From assembly GCF_001517085.1 (NCBI RefSeq), contig NZ_LRAC01000098.1, positions 78,209 to 142,208 on the forward strand: DNA of 64,000 nt, written 5' to 3'. How positions within the stretch are numbered: the first letter of the stretch is position 1; every line of letters begins with the position of its first letter. This document shows positions 44,459-53,957 of the stretch, piece after piece. The stretch is from Paenibacillus sp. DMB5 (lineage in GTDB: Bacteria; Bacillota; Bacilli; Paenibacillales; Paenibacillaceae). The translations under genes and the position numbers were made by a program. The notes beneath the pieces are model-generated. The model worked only from the letters and a program-made list of their open reading frames with translations, had not been told where the DNA came from and ran no database searches.

Positions 44459-44905
44459 GTGAAAGTTACGATACATAAAACAGTTATAGAGGAAGCTTTG
44501 CTCAAATATGTAGTGATTGCTGCAAGACAGGATGGCCGGTGGATCATGGCCAGGCACCGTGAACGGACTACGTGGGAGTTTGCCGGCGGGCATATTGAGC
44601 CAAATGAACCGGCGGATGCTGCCGCGGTCAGGGAGCTGTATGAAGAGACCGGTGCGGAGGAGTACTCCTTGATTCCGGTCTGTGTGTATTCGGTAGCTAT
44701 TCAGGGAGTGCCCGAGAGCTTCGGCAAGCTCTATCTGGCGGATGTCCAAAGATTCGGGCAGATCCCGCAATATGAAATGGCTGAAATTAAAAGCTTCACG
44801 GAAATTCCGGAAGAAGTAACATACCCGCATATTGTACCTGCGCTTGTGGCTGAAGTGAAACGGTTTTTGCTTGAGATGGAGCCGGGCAGGACGGGAGCTG
44901 AATAA
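44459..44905 (+). CDS. Nudix hydrolase (YtkD/MutT-like)
   Basis: About 148 residues from GTG 44459, which has AAAGGTGG upstream; in-frame ATGs at 44414 and 44345 would add N-terminal residues. The Nudix box is GGHIEPNEPADAAAVRELYEETGAEE, shown here in parts as GGHIEPNEP and AVRELYEETGA, with all catalytic Glu residues. WIMARHRERTTWEFAGG before it is like bacillar YtkD. It hydrolyses a nucleoside diphosphate derivative; the exact substrate is unknown. Confidence 0.88.
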   Translation: MKVTIHKTVIEEALLKYVVIAARQDGRWIMARHRERTTWEFAGGHIEPNEPADAAAVRELYEETGAEEYSLIPVCVYSVAIQGVPESFGKLYLADVQRFGQIPQYEMAEIKSFTEIPEEVTYPHIVPALVAEVKRFLLEMEPGRTGAE

Positions 44906-44967
44906 AGATTCGACCGGACAGAGCCCCGGACGTCTCAGGGCTAGGCCCGAAAGTTTCTTTTACACAT

Positions 44968-46635
44968 TTAACCTGCTCCGGTAATTTGCGCTTGAAGCCG
45001 TTCTGTCTCTTCCTCAATCTGCTTCAGATCAATCCGCTCAAACAGCAGGGTCAGGTTCTGAATGGTTTGTCCTGCCGTTACGGAGATGCTGTGCCAGCAG
45101 GGCTGCCCAAGAGCAAGGAAGGTGCGGATCTTGCCGCAGGAAAAGGGAACAAAGGGATTTAACAGGTTAGCCAGGTTAGCAATGATCTGCACACTGTTGT
45201 ACAGGGTATTGCTGCAGGCTGCGGGATTCTCCCTTAAGGTTGCCCAGGGCTTTTGCTCGTCGAAGGTTTTGTTAGCCTGGCGGACTGTTGCAAAAATGCC
45301 CTCAAGCGCGTCCTTGAACCTGCCTGCTTCAATAAGGGTTCCGGCCTTTAAATAAGATTCATTAATCGTATCGCTCCATAGCGGATCTGCTTCTCCCTGG
45401 GGCACCCGTCCGTCGAATGCCTTATTAATGAAAGCAAGAGTCCGGTTGACGAAATTGCCGAAGGCTCCGAGCAGCTCACTGTTATGGCTGTGGATAAATT
45501 CCCGCCAGGAAAAATCAGTGTCCCGCTTCTCGGGGCCGTTTGCTATGAGAAAATAACGGAGAGAATCCGGCTGATAGCGGCTGAGTATATCGGGAACCCA
45601 GACCGCCCAGTTCCGGCTGGTGGAGAATTTCTGGCCTTCGAGGGTCATGTATTCGCAGGCAAACAGCCGGTCAGGCAAATGCAGACCGCCTGAGCCCATA
45701 AGTATAGCGGGCCAAATGAGACTGTGGAACGGAACATTGTCTTTGCCGTGTACATAATAGGCGCGGATGTCCCGGCCAGAAGTGCTGTCGCCGCTGCTTT
45801 CCAGCCAGAAGTCCTCCCAGCTTCCGCCTGTTTGCCGGGCCCACTGTCTGCTGGCGGACAGATAGCCGCTGACCGCCTCGATCCAGACGTAGATTTTTTT
45901 GCCGCTGAAGCTGCCGACCGGAACATCTACCCCCCAATCCAGATCACGGGTTGCTGCGCGGTCCTGAAGTCCTTCCTGCAGGTACCGTTTTGTGAGCCGA
46001 ACTGCATTCTCCCTCCAGCCAATCCCGGCATCCGCGTAAGCAGCCAGCTCATCCTGCAGCTTCGATAATGCAAGATAATAATGCTCGGTGGGACGCAGGA
46101 CAGGAGAGGTCCCGCAGATTTTGCAGACCCGTTCCAGCAGATCGGCCGGATCAAGCAGAGCCGAGCAATAATCGCATTGATCACCCCGCGCCGGCTGTCC
46201 GCAGTGCGGACAGATCCCCTCCACGTAGCGGTCCGGGAGAAAACGCTGGTCCTGCTCGCAGTAGCACTGCAGCGTAGACCGGGTATACAGATATCCCTGG
46301 TCCAGCAGCCGCAAAAAAAGCTCCTGGACAACCCGGTGATGGCCGGGCTGATCTGTGCGTGTATACAGGTCATACGTGAAGCTCAGCCGGCTGAAGCACT
46401 CCACGAATTCATCATGGTATCTTCCGGCAAATTCTCCCGGGGATACACCTTCCTTGGCGGCTTGTACCGCCACCGGTGTTCCGTGACAATCACTTCCGGA
46501 TACATACAGCACCTCGTCGCCGGTTGCACGGTGGTACCGGGCCAGAATGTCACCGGGCAGAATGCTTGCCAATCTGCCGAGATGCAGTGAACCGTTGGCG
46601 TAAGGCCAGGCTCCGCCGATAAAAATGTTTGCCAT
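44968..46635 (-). CDS. metG: Methionyl-tRNA synthetase with two zinc knuckles, no C-terminal dimerisation domain
   Basis: A 555-residue enzyme that loads Met on tRNA. ATG 46635 follows GGAGGAGAA. HIGH appears as HLGR in PYANGSLHLGRL, and KMSKS as KFSTSR. The connective domain has a four-Cys pattern plus a second pair (CPHCGQ, QCDYC, CKICG), the zinc-knuckle form also seen in resistant MetRS2 enzymes. The anticodon-binding domain holds FGNFVNRTLAFINKAF. It is probably a second MetRS, under T-box control. Confidence 0.9.
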   Translation of the reverse strand: MANIFIGGAWPYANGSLHLGRLASILPGDILARYHRATGDEVLYVSGSDCHGTPVAVQAAKEGVSPGEFAGRYHDEFVECFSRLSFTYDLYTRTDQPGHHRVVQELFLRLLDQGYLYTRSTLQCYCEQDQRFLPDRYVEGICPHCGQPARGDQCDYCSALLDPADLLERVCKICGTSPVLRPTEHYYLALSKLQDELAAYADAGIGWRENAVRLTKRYLQEGLQDRAATRDLDWGVDVPVGSFSGKKIYVWIEAVSGYLSASRQWARQTGGSWEDFWLESSGDSTSGRDIRAYYVHGKDNVPFHSLIWPAILMGSGGLHLPDRLFACEYMTLEGQKFSTSRNWAVWVPDILSRYQPDSLRYFLIANGPEKRDTDFSWREFIHSHNSELLGAFGNFVNRTLAFINKAFDGRVPQGEADPLWSDTINESYLKAGTLIEAGRFKDALEGIFATVRQANKTFDEQKPWATLRENPAACSNTLYNSVQIIANLANLLNPFVPFSCGKIRTFLALGQPCWHSISVTAGQTIQNLTLLFERIDLKQIEEETERLQAQITGAG

Positions 46636-46672
46636 TCGTTCTTCTCCTCCTGCTGATTCGATTATTTGAACA

Positions 46673-46965
46673 ACAAAAAAGACTCCTGTCCCCAAAAGGG
46701 ACGGGAGCCTGTGCTCACGTGTTACCACCCAACTTCGTTAATGCCTTGCGGCCTTCACCTCTTCAGGTACGCCGCCGGTCAGACGGGTATACCCTAGCAC
46801 GTTAACGGATGCAGGTTCCGGCGCAGCCTACAACCAATCAAAGGGTTTCGGTGCGCAGCTCAGAGACCATATTCCCGTGGGTTTTCTCTGCTCCTTTTCA
46901 GCGGACGGAGCTCTCTGTGAGAGAATTGCCAAGGTACTCTTTCTCTTCCCAGCTTTTGTAATATC
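46673..46965 (-). ncRNA. T-box leader of metG (Met specifier)
   Basis: The minus-strand leader carries the T-box core TGGGTGGTAACACG (46718-46731), a variant of AGGGTGGNACCGCG. It is followed by a terminator whose stem spans 46681-46709, with a T run at 46675-46680. Upstream, GAATATGGTCTCTGAG (around 46857-46872) has the form of a specifier loop with codon ATG (46868-46870). Uncharged tRNA-Met would stabilise the antiterminator and switch on metG. Confidence 0.88.
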
Positions 46966-47077
46966 CTAATTACTGGTTATGTTAATGCCAGCTGCAGCTG
47001 AAGTCAAGCGTAAGTTTATAATCCTTCCTAAACGTCAAAGCTGGAAACAGCAGATCTGATTAGGAGGAAAGAATCAT

Positions 47078-47296
47078 ATGCGCAAAGACAATAAGACTTT
47101 TATTACAGGCCTCTGTGCGGCTCTGCTGCTGGTGCTTACCGGTTGTACGGCTGCTTATCAGGCACCGAAGACCGCCCCGATACACAGTATGACGGAACTG
47201 GGCGGTAACCTGGATCCCCTGGATCGGACGGTGTCGCCGGTAATACAGGATGTTTATGACCGTTCCATTCCTGCTGAGGTGTATTCCGCGGATTAA
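47078..47296 (+). CDS. Small lipoprotein
   Basis: A 72-residue protein with a lipoprotein signal (FITGLCAALLLVLTGC, Cys about residue 23) and a short hydrophilic mature part of about 50 residues. AGGAGGAAAG precedes ATG. No family is recognised. It is alone between the T-box and the GNAT gene. Confidence 0.75.
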   Translation: MRKDNKTFITGLCAALLLVLTGCTAAYQAPKTAPIHSMTELGGNLDPLDRTVSPVIQDVYDRSIPAEVYSAD

Positions 47297-47407
47297 ACCT
47301 GCGTATGAACCGGTCTTTTGGCGGACAGCAGTTTCCCTATACAGATATTCAAAAATTCTGTATAATAATTCAACTGTCGTTTGACATAGAGAGGAGAGGC
47401 AGAGAAT

Positions 47408-47851
47408 ATGGCAGCGGAGATCGTACATGTAACTACGGAGGAACAGCTTCAGATGGGGCTGGACATTCGCAAAAAAGTATTCGTGGAAGAGCAGCAGGTT
47501 CCGGCGGAAGAGGAGATCGATGAATACGATGTAATCGGCGACCAGGTGCATCATCTGCTGGTTGTGGAAGACGGCGTTCCGGTTGCCGCCGGCAGACTGA
47601 TTTACTATAAAGCGGGCTCTGCCAAGATGCAGCGGATCGCTGTGCATAAGGAACACCGGAGCAAGGGGTACGGCCGTGTCCTGCTTATGGCGCTTGAAGA
47701 GCGTGCCAGGGAGCTGGGCCTTGTGTTCTCGGTGCTGGATGCGCAGTGCCAGGCGGAAGATTTCTATGCCAAGCAGGGATACGAGGTCATCTCGGACGAG
47801 CCGTTCTATGACGCAGGCATTCTCCATGTCAGAATGCAGAAGAAGCTCTAG
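47408..47851 (+). CDS. GNAT-family acetyltransferase (YjcF/ElaA-like)
   Basis: A 147-residue single-domain GNAT. The opening DIRKKVFVEEQQVPAEEEIDEYD is typical of the ElaA/YjcF group, motif A is MQRIAVHKEHRSKGYGRVLL, and the end reads AKQGYEVISDEPFYDAGILHVRM. GAGAGGAG precedes the start. The acceptor substrate is unknown. Confidence 0.88.
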   Translation: MAAEIVHVTTEEQLQMGLDIRKKVFVEEQQVPAEEEIDEYDVIGDQVHHLLVVEDGVPVAAGRLIYYKAGSAKMQRIAVHKEHRSKGYGRVLLMALEERARELGLVFSVLDAQCQAEDFYAKQGYEVISDEPFYDAGILHVRMQKKL

Positions 47852-47938
47852 ACACTGATGATACATACTTCTTCGCTGCGGAGGGGAATCTACCTGTGTG
47901 CCATAGGGCGAATCCAAACGCGAAGGAGAGAATCCGCA

Positions 47939-48175
47939 GTGATCAACAATGAACGCGAACGTTTTGTAGCGGCGCAGAGAAATGGTGACGGCGATCTGCT
48001 GAAGTTTCAGACTTCCTCTGGACGTGTACTCGATTATCAGCAGGCGCTGCAGGAGGTTCAGGCCGGCAGTATTGCCGGTGTGAACGTGTTTAAAGGGAAA
48101 GACGGCGAAATGTATATCCGCGGCGATGCGGACGGGGATCCTACGAATAACCTGGATCAGCTGCCGCAATTTTAA
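47939..48175 (+). CDS. DUF3892 domain-containing protein
   Basis: A 78-residue protein. GTG 47939 follows AAGGAGAG. The C-terminal half (VNVFKGKDGEMYIRGDADGD, then NNLDQLPQF) is the DUF3892 signature. There is no signal peptide. The domain is small and uncharacterised. The gene ends in a strong terminator and may be co-transcribed with the GNAT gene, 88 bases upstream. Confidence 0.8.
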   Translation: MINNERERFVAAQRNGDGDLLKFQTSSGRVLDYQQALQEVQAGSIAGVNVFKGKDGEMYIRGDADGDPTNNLDQLPQF

Positions 48176-48194
48176 AGACTTCAACGTATATGAA

Positions 48195-48238
48195 GACTGG
48201 ACATACGCTCTAACAAGCGTGTGTCCGGTCTTTTTTTA
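48195..48238 (+). terminator. Terminator after the DUF3892 gene
   Basis: GACTGGACATACGCT (48195-48209) pairs with AGCGTGTGTCCGGTC (48216-48230), followed by a T run. Confidence 0.85.
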
Positions 48239-48368
48239 TTTTGGGGTTCCCGCCTAGTACCTGAGTAATCAGCGAACCTAAAGCCTTACTTTCCGGGGGA
48301 ATTCATCGTATAGTTCAATGGGAAATGGCGGATAATGTGGTTATTAAAACTGCCGGGGGAGGCTGCAG

Positions 48369-49922
48369 ATGTTCTCATTATTCCGTAAATCTAAAACAAC
48401 CACCGGCAGGTCCCCGGCAGCAGCCCCGGCTGACCGGTCCGAACCCGGAACTGCGATTGAGCAGCGGCTCGGCTGGTTCCGGGAGCGCCTGGACAACTGT
48501 GTGGATGCAGTGTTCAGGACCTTCTCGGGTGCTGGCGGGCAGCAGTATGCCCTGGTATTTCTCGGCGGGATTGTTGATCTGGAGCTGCTGCAGGAGGATT
48601 TGATCAACCCGATAGTAAGAGAAGACGGCAGGGAGAGTCAGGCAAAGGAGCCGTCTGTTGATTTTGGCCGTCTGCTGATTACTTCCTGCAATGTTACCGA
48701 ACAGTGCGGGGAGGCGCTGCAATATGTACTTGAAGGTGCGGCGGTCCTGATTATAGCCGGTGAACCTCGCATGATCTGCTATCCTTACGCCAAATTTGAG
48801 AAACGCAGTATAACGGAAGCGCAGAATGAGGTAGTGATCCGCGGCTCCCGTGAAGCGTTTGTAGAGGAAGTCCGCACCAATGTAACGATGCTGCGCCGCC
48901 GGATCAGGAGTCAGGAGCTTAAGATTCAGAGCAGCTATATCGGGAAGCATACCCGTACGGAAGTGCTTGTCGTTTATATGGAGGGAATCTGCAGGCCGGA
49001 GCTGGTGGATGAGGTTAAACACCGGCTGTCCAAAATTGAGATTGACGGTGTGCTGGAGAGCAGCTATCTGGAGGAATTCATTGAGGATCATCCGTTTTCC
49101 CCGTTCCCGCAAATCCAGAATACAGAGCGGCCGGATACGGCTGCTGCTGCCCTACTGGAAGGAAGGATACTTATCCTGACCGACGGAACACCGATGGCGC
49201 TGATTGCACCGGTTACCTTTCCTGTCTTTTTTCAGTCACCTGAAGACTATTACCAGCGTTCCTATGCCTCCACCTGGATCCGCTGGATCAGGGTGATGTT
49301 CATGTTTGTTTCCCTACTGGCTCCTTCCTTTTATATTGCGCTGACCACCTATCATCCGGAGATGATTCCGGCCAGTCTGCTCTACAGTATTGCTGCGGCG
49401 CGCGAGCCTGTTCCGTTCCCGGCACTTTTTGAAGCGTTCATTATGGAGATTGTCTTTGAAGGGCTCAGGGAGGCCAGCATCCGGATACCTTCGGCAATCG
49501 GGCAGGCGGTCTCTATTCTGGGAACACTTGTGATTGGGGAGGCGGCAGTGCGTGCGGGAATCGTCTCCTCACCGATGGTTATTATTGTATCACTTACAGG
49601 GATTTCGTCCTTTATTGTACCGAGCTATAGTCTGGGGCTGACACTGAGGCTGATCCGCTTTCCGATCATGATCCTTTCGGGGAGCTTCGGACTGCTTGGA
49701 TTATCCATGGGGATGTATCTGGTATTGCTTCACCTGGTTGTTTTATCTTCCTTCGGAGTGCCGTATCTGGCTCCGGTTGCGCCGTTTAAATGGAAGGATA
49801 TTAAGGATACGTTTATCCGTGCGCCATGGAAGCTTATGAAGAACCGTCCTTCCGTTTACGGAATCGAACCGACAAGAAGGTTGAAGAGCCAATTATATGA
49901 CAATGGGGATGAACAGGATTGA
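48369..49922 (+). CDS. Spore germination receptor A subunit (GerA family)
   Basis: A 517-residue GerAA-type protein. The soluble N-terminal part (to about residue 300) includes YALVFLGGIVDLELLQEDL and the SRIEGDGV-like region TKIEIDGVLESSYLEEFIED in similar form; the C-terminal half has four to five membrane helices with EIVFEGLREASIRIPSAIGQAVSILG. It is the first gene of a four-gene germination operon and would sit in the inner spore membrane as part of a nutrient-sensing receptor. The end overlaps the next gene by four bases. Confidence 0.92.
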   Translation: MFSLFRKSKTTTGRSPAAAPADRSEPGTAIEQRLGWFRERLDNCVDAVFRTFSGAGGQQYALVFLGGIVDLELLQEDLINPIVREDGRESQAKEPSVDFGRLLITSCNVTEQCGEALQYVLEGAAVLIIAGEPRMICYPYAKFEKRSITEAQNEVVIRGSREAFVEEVRTNVTMLRRRIRSQELKIQSSYIGKHTRTEVLVVYMEGICRPELVDEVKHRLSKIEIDGVLESSYLEEFIEDHPFSPFPQIQNTERPDTAAAALLEGRILILTDGTPMALIAPVTFPVFFQSPEDYYQRSYASTWIRWIRVMFMFVSLLAPSFYIALTTYHPEMIPASLLYSIAAAREPVPFPALFEAFIMEIVFEGLREASIRIPSAIGQAVSILGTLVIGEAAVRAGIVSSPMVIIVSLTGISSFIVPSYSLGLTLRLIRFPIMILSGSFGLLGLSMGMYLVLLHLVVLSSFGVPYLAPVAPFKWKDIKDTFIRAPWKLMKNRPSVYGIEPTRRLKSQLYDNGDEQD

Positions 49923-51070
49923 GCGGCTTTCCGGTATACAAAAGAATACTTCCTATGCTCCTGCTCATCATTATGCACTCCTTAATGCTCACTGGCTGCT
50001 GGTCAAGAATCGAGATTAATGACCGGCTGCTGGTAGTGGCCATGTTCATAGATGAGCTGGAGGAGGGCAAGGTGCAGATCACATTGGGCTATGCCAAGCC
50101 GAATCAGATTGCCTCCGGTGCAGGCGGGGAGTCGCCAAGTTCATCAATGCCCTATGCTACCGTTAAGGGGGAGGGGCGGAATATTTCGGAGGCTTACCGA
50201 AACATCCAGACCAATATCTCACGTGAAATTTTCTGGGGACAGGTAAAAATCATTGTATTGAGCGAAGGATTTGCACGCACTGGTGTGGAGCCGCTATTGG
50301 ATTTCGTGATCCGTAAATCTTCGATTCCGCTTAAAACCTATATTCTGGTGGCTAAAGGAAAAGCGGAGGAGATTTCCATGTTTCCCACCCAGATTGAAAA
50401 ATTCCCGAGTGAAATTTTCCGTGAGCTGGTCGCCCGCAAAAAAATCGTGGTCGGCAGTGTGAAGCATTTCATGATTGCCCGTGAGTACGGGAGAGGCATG
50501 ATCCTTGCTTATCTCAGTCCTAATCCGGACAAGTCACAGGGCAATCAGATCAGGTTGGTCGGTTCTGCTCTGTTCCAGGATAACCGTATAGTCAGCACGA
50601 TGGATGTACATAAGACCCGTGGGGCTATGTGGCTTCGGGGCAATATCAAGGATGCTGTTATAACCTTTCCTTCGCCGACAGACAGTGAGATGATCAGCCT
50701 GTTAGTAATTGGCGCAGAGTCAGGAATCAGTCTTAAGCTGCAGGACGGAAAATTTGTATACACCCTGAAGCTCAATGTCTATAGTGTCATTGATTCCACG
50801 GATTCCTCGCTGGATACGTCGGACCCGGATGCGATGCGGGAGCTTGAGAAGATACTGGGCAATGAAGTAGAGTCAAGAATCCGTCAGGCTTTTGATGCTT
50901 CCCGTGAGGCCGGCAGCGATGCTTTTCAGCTCGGTGCATATGTTGCCTGGAACTACCCGGCAGAATGGAAGAAGGTAAAAGAGGATTGGAGTAGCGTGTA
51001 CAAGGAGCGGACCAGACTGGATATAAAGACTAAAGCCGTAGTTCGTCTGCTGGGCGCCCAGAAAAAATAG
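49919..51070 (+). CDS. Spore germination receptor C subunit, Ger(x)C lipoprotein
   Basis: A 383-residue lipoprotein of the GerAC family. TTG 49919 overlaps the previous stop; ATG 49955 is an alternative. The signal ends in SLMLTGCW (lipobox) followed by the family's typical RIEINDRLLVVAMFID. ISREIFWGQVKIIVLSEGFA and the C-terminal NEVESRIRQAFDASR segment confirm the family. It is placed between the A subunit and a small membrane protein. Confidence 0.92.
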   Translation: MSGFPVYKRILPMLLLIIMHSLMLTGCWSRIEINDRLLVVAMFIDELEEGKVQITLGYAKPNQIASGAGGESPSSSMPYATVKGEGRNISEAYRNIQTNISREIFWGQVKIIVLSEGFARTGVEPLLDFVIRKSSIPLKTYILVAKGKAEEISMFPTQIEKFPSEIFRELVARKKIVVGSVKHFMIAREYGRGMILAYLSPNPDKSQGNQIRLVGSALFQDNRIVSTMDVHKTRGAMWLRGNIKDAVITFPSPTDSEMISLLVIGAESGISLKLQDGKFVYTLKLNVYSVIDSTDSSLDTSDPDAMRELEKILGNEVESRIRQAFDASREAGSDAFQLGAYVAWNYPAEWKKVKEDWSSVYKERTRLDIKTKAVVRLLGAQKK

Positions 51071-51084
51071 CTGGAGGGATGGAT

Positions 51085-51282
51085 GTGGCTGCAGTTTTAT
51101 TGCTTTTTCTGCTGATCTGCCTGTTTGAAGGCGTATACCTGAAAGTTAAAAAAAGAAAGCTGCGCACCTATATCATAATATATGGAGTGATGCTGCTTTC
51201 CCTGGTCTATAACCTGGCCGCAGCCCTTCTGCCCGAAGCGCTGAATCCCAACCTGATAATCGAAGCTGTCCTGGGAAAATAA
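51085..51282 (+). CDS. Small membrane protein of the ger operon (GerD/GerKD-type accessory)
   Basis: A 65-residue protein with two hydrophobic segments (AAVLLLFLLICLFEGVYL and YIIIYGVMLLSLVYNLAAAL) separated by KVKKRKLR. GTG 51085 fits the distance to GGAGGG better than ATG 51079. Small two-helix D subunits occur in several ger operons of Bacillus and Paenibacillus and modulate receptor function; this looks like one by position and topology. Confidence 0.75.
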   Translation: MAAVLLLFLLICLFEGVYLKVKKRKLRTYIIIYGVMLLSLVYNLAAALLPEALNPNLIIEAVLGK

Positions 51283-51304
51283 AAGGTGGTAAGGAGAGTC
51301 TAGT

Positions 51305-52411
51305 GTGAAGCATGTATCTGCCTCGCAGTTCGTAATGCTGCTGACAATATACCTGTATTCAGAGAATGCAGCTTTTCTGATTTCCCCGATTATCAAAACA
51401 GCTTCCTATAATACAGTGCTGGCCGTGCTGCTCGGGGGTGTCATGGGACTGATTATTATCCTGATTGGTACGGCTGTTGCGCGAAAAAATGACCGGGAAT
51501 ATTTTGCCGTATTCGGCAAATATATTGTCGGTAAATGGGTTCATATCCCGCTAATGCTGCTCCTTGCCGGATACCTGCTCCACCGTGCATCCATGAGTAT
51601 GAGGAATATCGAAGACTTCCTGATGGTCAATCATTTGCCGACAACGCCGCAGGCTGTCATTGCCGTTATATTGGGAGCAGCTATTGCGCTGACAGTGCGT
51701 GCGGGGATTCAGGCGATCGCTAGAATTGCGGAAGTGATCTTTTTTGTAAACCTGTTTCTTCTAATTGTCCTTACACCGCTTTTGCTTGGCATTGAGCTGC
51801 AGGTTCCGATGCTCCGGGCATTTTTGACGAATTTTGAGTTGAACCGTACAGCGGCTGGGATGCTGCAGGCGACTCCCTGGTTCGGCGATGCATTTGTGGT
51901 TCTGTTTATCTATCCCCACCTGAAGCAGCAGATGAAAATCCGCCGGATGGTGGTGTGGGGGGTGGTCTTTTCCATGCTCCTGATCATGTCGTATCTGGTT
52001 CCAAGCCTGCTGGCCTTTGGACCGGAGCTGGGCGGTAAAATGACCTATCCGGTAATGGAATATGTAAGAAGCATGCGCATTGCCGATTTCATCGAGACGC
52101 TGGACCCGTTTCTGACCATCCTCTATATCCCTGCAGTGATTCTAAAAATAAGCCTCTTAATCTATGCTGCCGTAATCAGCCTGGCCAGGCTGCTGTCGCT
52201 GCATGATTACAAGCCGCTCGCCTTTTCCGTGTCAGCAATTGTGGTGGGCTATTCCGTCCATTTTGCCGACAATTCAGCTGGGCTGCTTCACTTCATGACG
52301 GTATACTGGCCAACCTATGCCGTCTGTATGCAGCTGATTCCGGCAGTGTACTGGGTGGTGCTGAAGATCCGGGGGAAGAATGCTGCTCTGCCGGAGCCCA
52401 AGAGACACTAG
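51305..52411 (+). CDS. Spore germination receptor B subunit (GerAB/APC family)
   Basis: A 368-residue membrane protein with ten helices of the amino acid-polyamine-organocation fold. MKHVSASQFVMLLTIYLYSEN and ATPWFGDAFVVLFIYPHLKQ are characteristic of GerAB-like subunits, which hold the germinant-binding site. GTG 51305 follows AAGGAGAG. It completes the receptor set in the order A, C, D, B. Confidence 0.92.
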   Translation: MKHVSASQFVMLLTIYLYSENAAFLISPIIKTASYNTVLAVLLGGVMGLIIILIGTAVARKNDREYFAVFGKYIVGKWVHIPLMLLLAGYLLHRASMSMRNIEDFLMVNHLPTTPQAVIAVILGAAIALTVRAGIQAIARIAEVIFFVNLFLLIVLTPLLLGIELQVPMLRAFLTNFELNRTAAGMLQATPWFGDAFVVLFIYPHLKQQMKIRRMVVWGVVFSMLLIMSYLVPSLLAFGPELGGKMTYPVMEYVRSMRIADFIETLDPFLTILYIPAVILKISLLIYAAVISLARLLSLHDYKPLAFSVSAIVVGYSVHFADNSAGLLHFMTVYWPTYAVCMQLIPAVYWVVLKIRGKNAALPEPKRH

Positions 52412-52414
52412 TGC

Positions 52415-53152
52415 TTACAGCGGGTAAATCACATGCTGCTCCAGAAAGGTCATCTCGGCCGTTTTGCCCTCGAACCAGGGCTTCTGGTCGCTGTAGTGCA
52501 TCAGGCTGATCAAACTTCGTACGTCCTCAGGCAAAGTCAATAAATCATCAAGCGCTGTGTGGATAGTGCCCGCACCTGTCAGCTGGCATTCATGAAAGAT
52601 TTTGCGGACACCCTGTCTGCGGACGAGTTTCAGGAGCAATTCGGGCTGAAAGATCATATCGGCACTGTAAAAAATATCCCCGTTCAGCAACAGGGAATAG
52701 CTGTCTTTCCCGCGGATATGTGGTGTGCGGATCAGCTCCAGCGTTACCTCGGCCGAAAGGGTGAAGGGTGTGGCGGGCTTCAGCGGCGTTACTTCAAAAG
52801 CTTCATTTAGTGAGCGGGGAGAACCGGACTTCCCGGTGAGGCTTTTCCGGTAGCTTTCCCGAAGAGGCTCTATTAACGGCCCGGCTGCGAGCAGAGTCAT
52901 TTTCCGGCCGGAGCCAGCATGAGTGAGCCTGGCGAGCTCAGGAAGACCACCGGCATGGTCACTATGGGTATGGGTAATCAATACGGCATCGACCTCACGG
53001 AACGAACGTCCGGCTGCCTCCAGGGCCAGCGGTGCTGTAGTCCCGCAGTCAATCATCAAGGTGTAACCCGGGCTGAGCAGCAACCCGTTATTATTATAGT
53101 AGTTCGTGGCATGGGCATCGCCGGTGCCAAGCATTTGCAGCTGTACAGTCAT
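52415..53152 (-). CDS. MBL-fold metal-dependent hydrolase (RNase Z-like)
   Basis: A 245-residue protein; ATG 53152 follows GGAGGA. The metal site motif THTHSDHAGG, LQMLGTGDAHATNYYNNNG at the start, MIDCG, and the later YSADM and MHYSD motifs place it in the RNase Z/phosphodiesterase-like branch of metallo-beta-lactamases. The exosite of true tRNase Z is not evident, so the substrate is open. It is convergent with the ger operon. Confidence 0.85.
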   Translation of the reverse strand: MTVQLQMLGTGDAHATNYYNNNGLLLSPGYTLMIDCGTTAPLALEAAGRSFREVDAVLITHTHSDHAGGLPELARLTHAGSGRKMTLLAAGPLIEPLRESYRKSLTGKSGSPRSLNEAFEVTPLKPATPFTLSAEVTLELIRTPHIRGKDSYSLLLNGDIFYSADMIFQPELLLKLVRRQGVRKIFHECQLTGAGTIHTALDDLLTLPEDVRSLISLMHYSDQKPWFEGKTAEMTFLEQHVIYPL

Positions 53153-53316
53153 GCAGAGTTCCTCCAATGATTTTATTGCTGCCGGGCAGAATTGGCATTA
53201 TCTAAATATAGTATTATTTTAACCGGGATAATGAAATAATTACCTGTTTCCTCCGCAACTTGTAGCTGTATATGTAGTATATATTAACAGCATGAATTAT
53301 TTGGAGGGTCTCAAGT

Positions 53317-53868
53317 ATGAGATGGAAAAAAATTGCTCTGTGCGTAGCTGTGTTTTCCCTGATGGGAGGCTCATTATTGTTCGCGGATTCTGTAAATCAA
53401 AAGCTTAGAGTGTGGAGCAATGGAAAGGAGATGGCCGACGGGGGCTATCTGATCGACGGGAAGGCCTATATTCCCGCCAGGGAGGCCGGAGGTGTCGTCA
53501 GCTGGGACGGCTCAGGCAAGGTGACAATCCTCAAGCCGAATGTACAGATCGTACTGTTTAACGGAGATAAGGTTTTTGGCAATGTAAATGTGGGCAAGCT
53601 CAAGATCAAGGTGCTCACCCAGGTGGACAGCCTGACAGATGATATCGCAGCTGTAAAGGTGGCGATTACCGACCCTTCGGGCAACGTAAAGGATATCCAG
53701 TCCCAGGAGCTCGGCGGCTCGAAGAAGGAGGACTTCTGGTTCCCGACTTCAGAGTTCACCTATGATTTCAAGGATTCCGGAAAGTACCGTGTGGGCTTCT
53801 ATATCAAGGCGTCCAAAGGCTCCGATTACGTTCTTGTGGCGGAGAAGGTAATTACGGCGCTGGATTAA
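53317..53868 (+). CDS. Secreted stalk-domain (copper amine oxidase N-like) protein
   Basis: A 183-residue protein with a signal peptide (MRWKKIALCVAVFSLMGGSLLFADS). Residues 25-75 (LIDGKAYIPAREAGGVVSWDGSGKVTI) are a single copper-amine-oxidase N-terminal stalk domain, common in Paenibacillus surface proteins. The second half is a beta-rich domain (VKVAITDPSGNVKDIQSQEL, then YDFKDSGKYRVGFYI). GGAGGG precedes ATG. It is probably a secreted or wall-associated structural protein. Confidence 0.82.
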   Translation: MRWKKIALCVAVFSLMGGSLLFADSVNQKLRVWSNGKEMADGGYLIDGKAYIPAREAGGVVSWDGSGKVTILKPNVQIVLFNGDKVFGNVNVGKLKIKVLTQVDSLTDDIAAVKVAITDPSGNVKDIQSQELGGSKKEDFWFPTSEFTYDFKDSGKYRVGFYIKASKGSDYVLVAEKVITALD

Positions 53869-53957
53869 GGTTTTTGGGCTATACGCAAATTGACCTGAAC
53901 TTGTCATACGTGTTACGATACCCTAGCAGGATAATTCAATTAAAGTGAGGTATTTCA

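Noticed and set aside
47060..48184. 374-residue open frame on the minus strand
   Set aside because: It covers a lipoprotein, a GNAT and a DUF3892 gene on the other strand, all with good ribosome sites and family motifs.
48260..48320. Sigma-G promoter before the ger operon
   Set aside because: A CATCGTA -10-like element is present, but no TGAATA-like -35 is found at the right distance.
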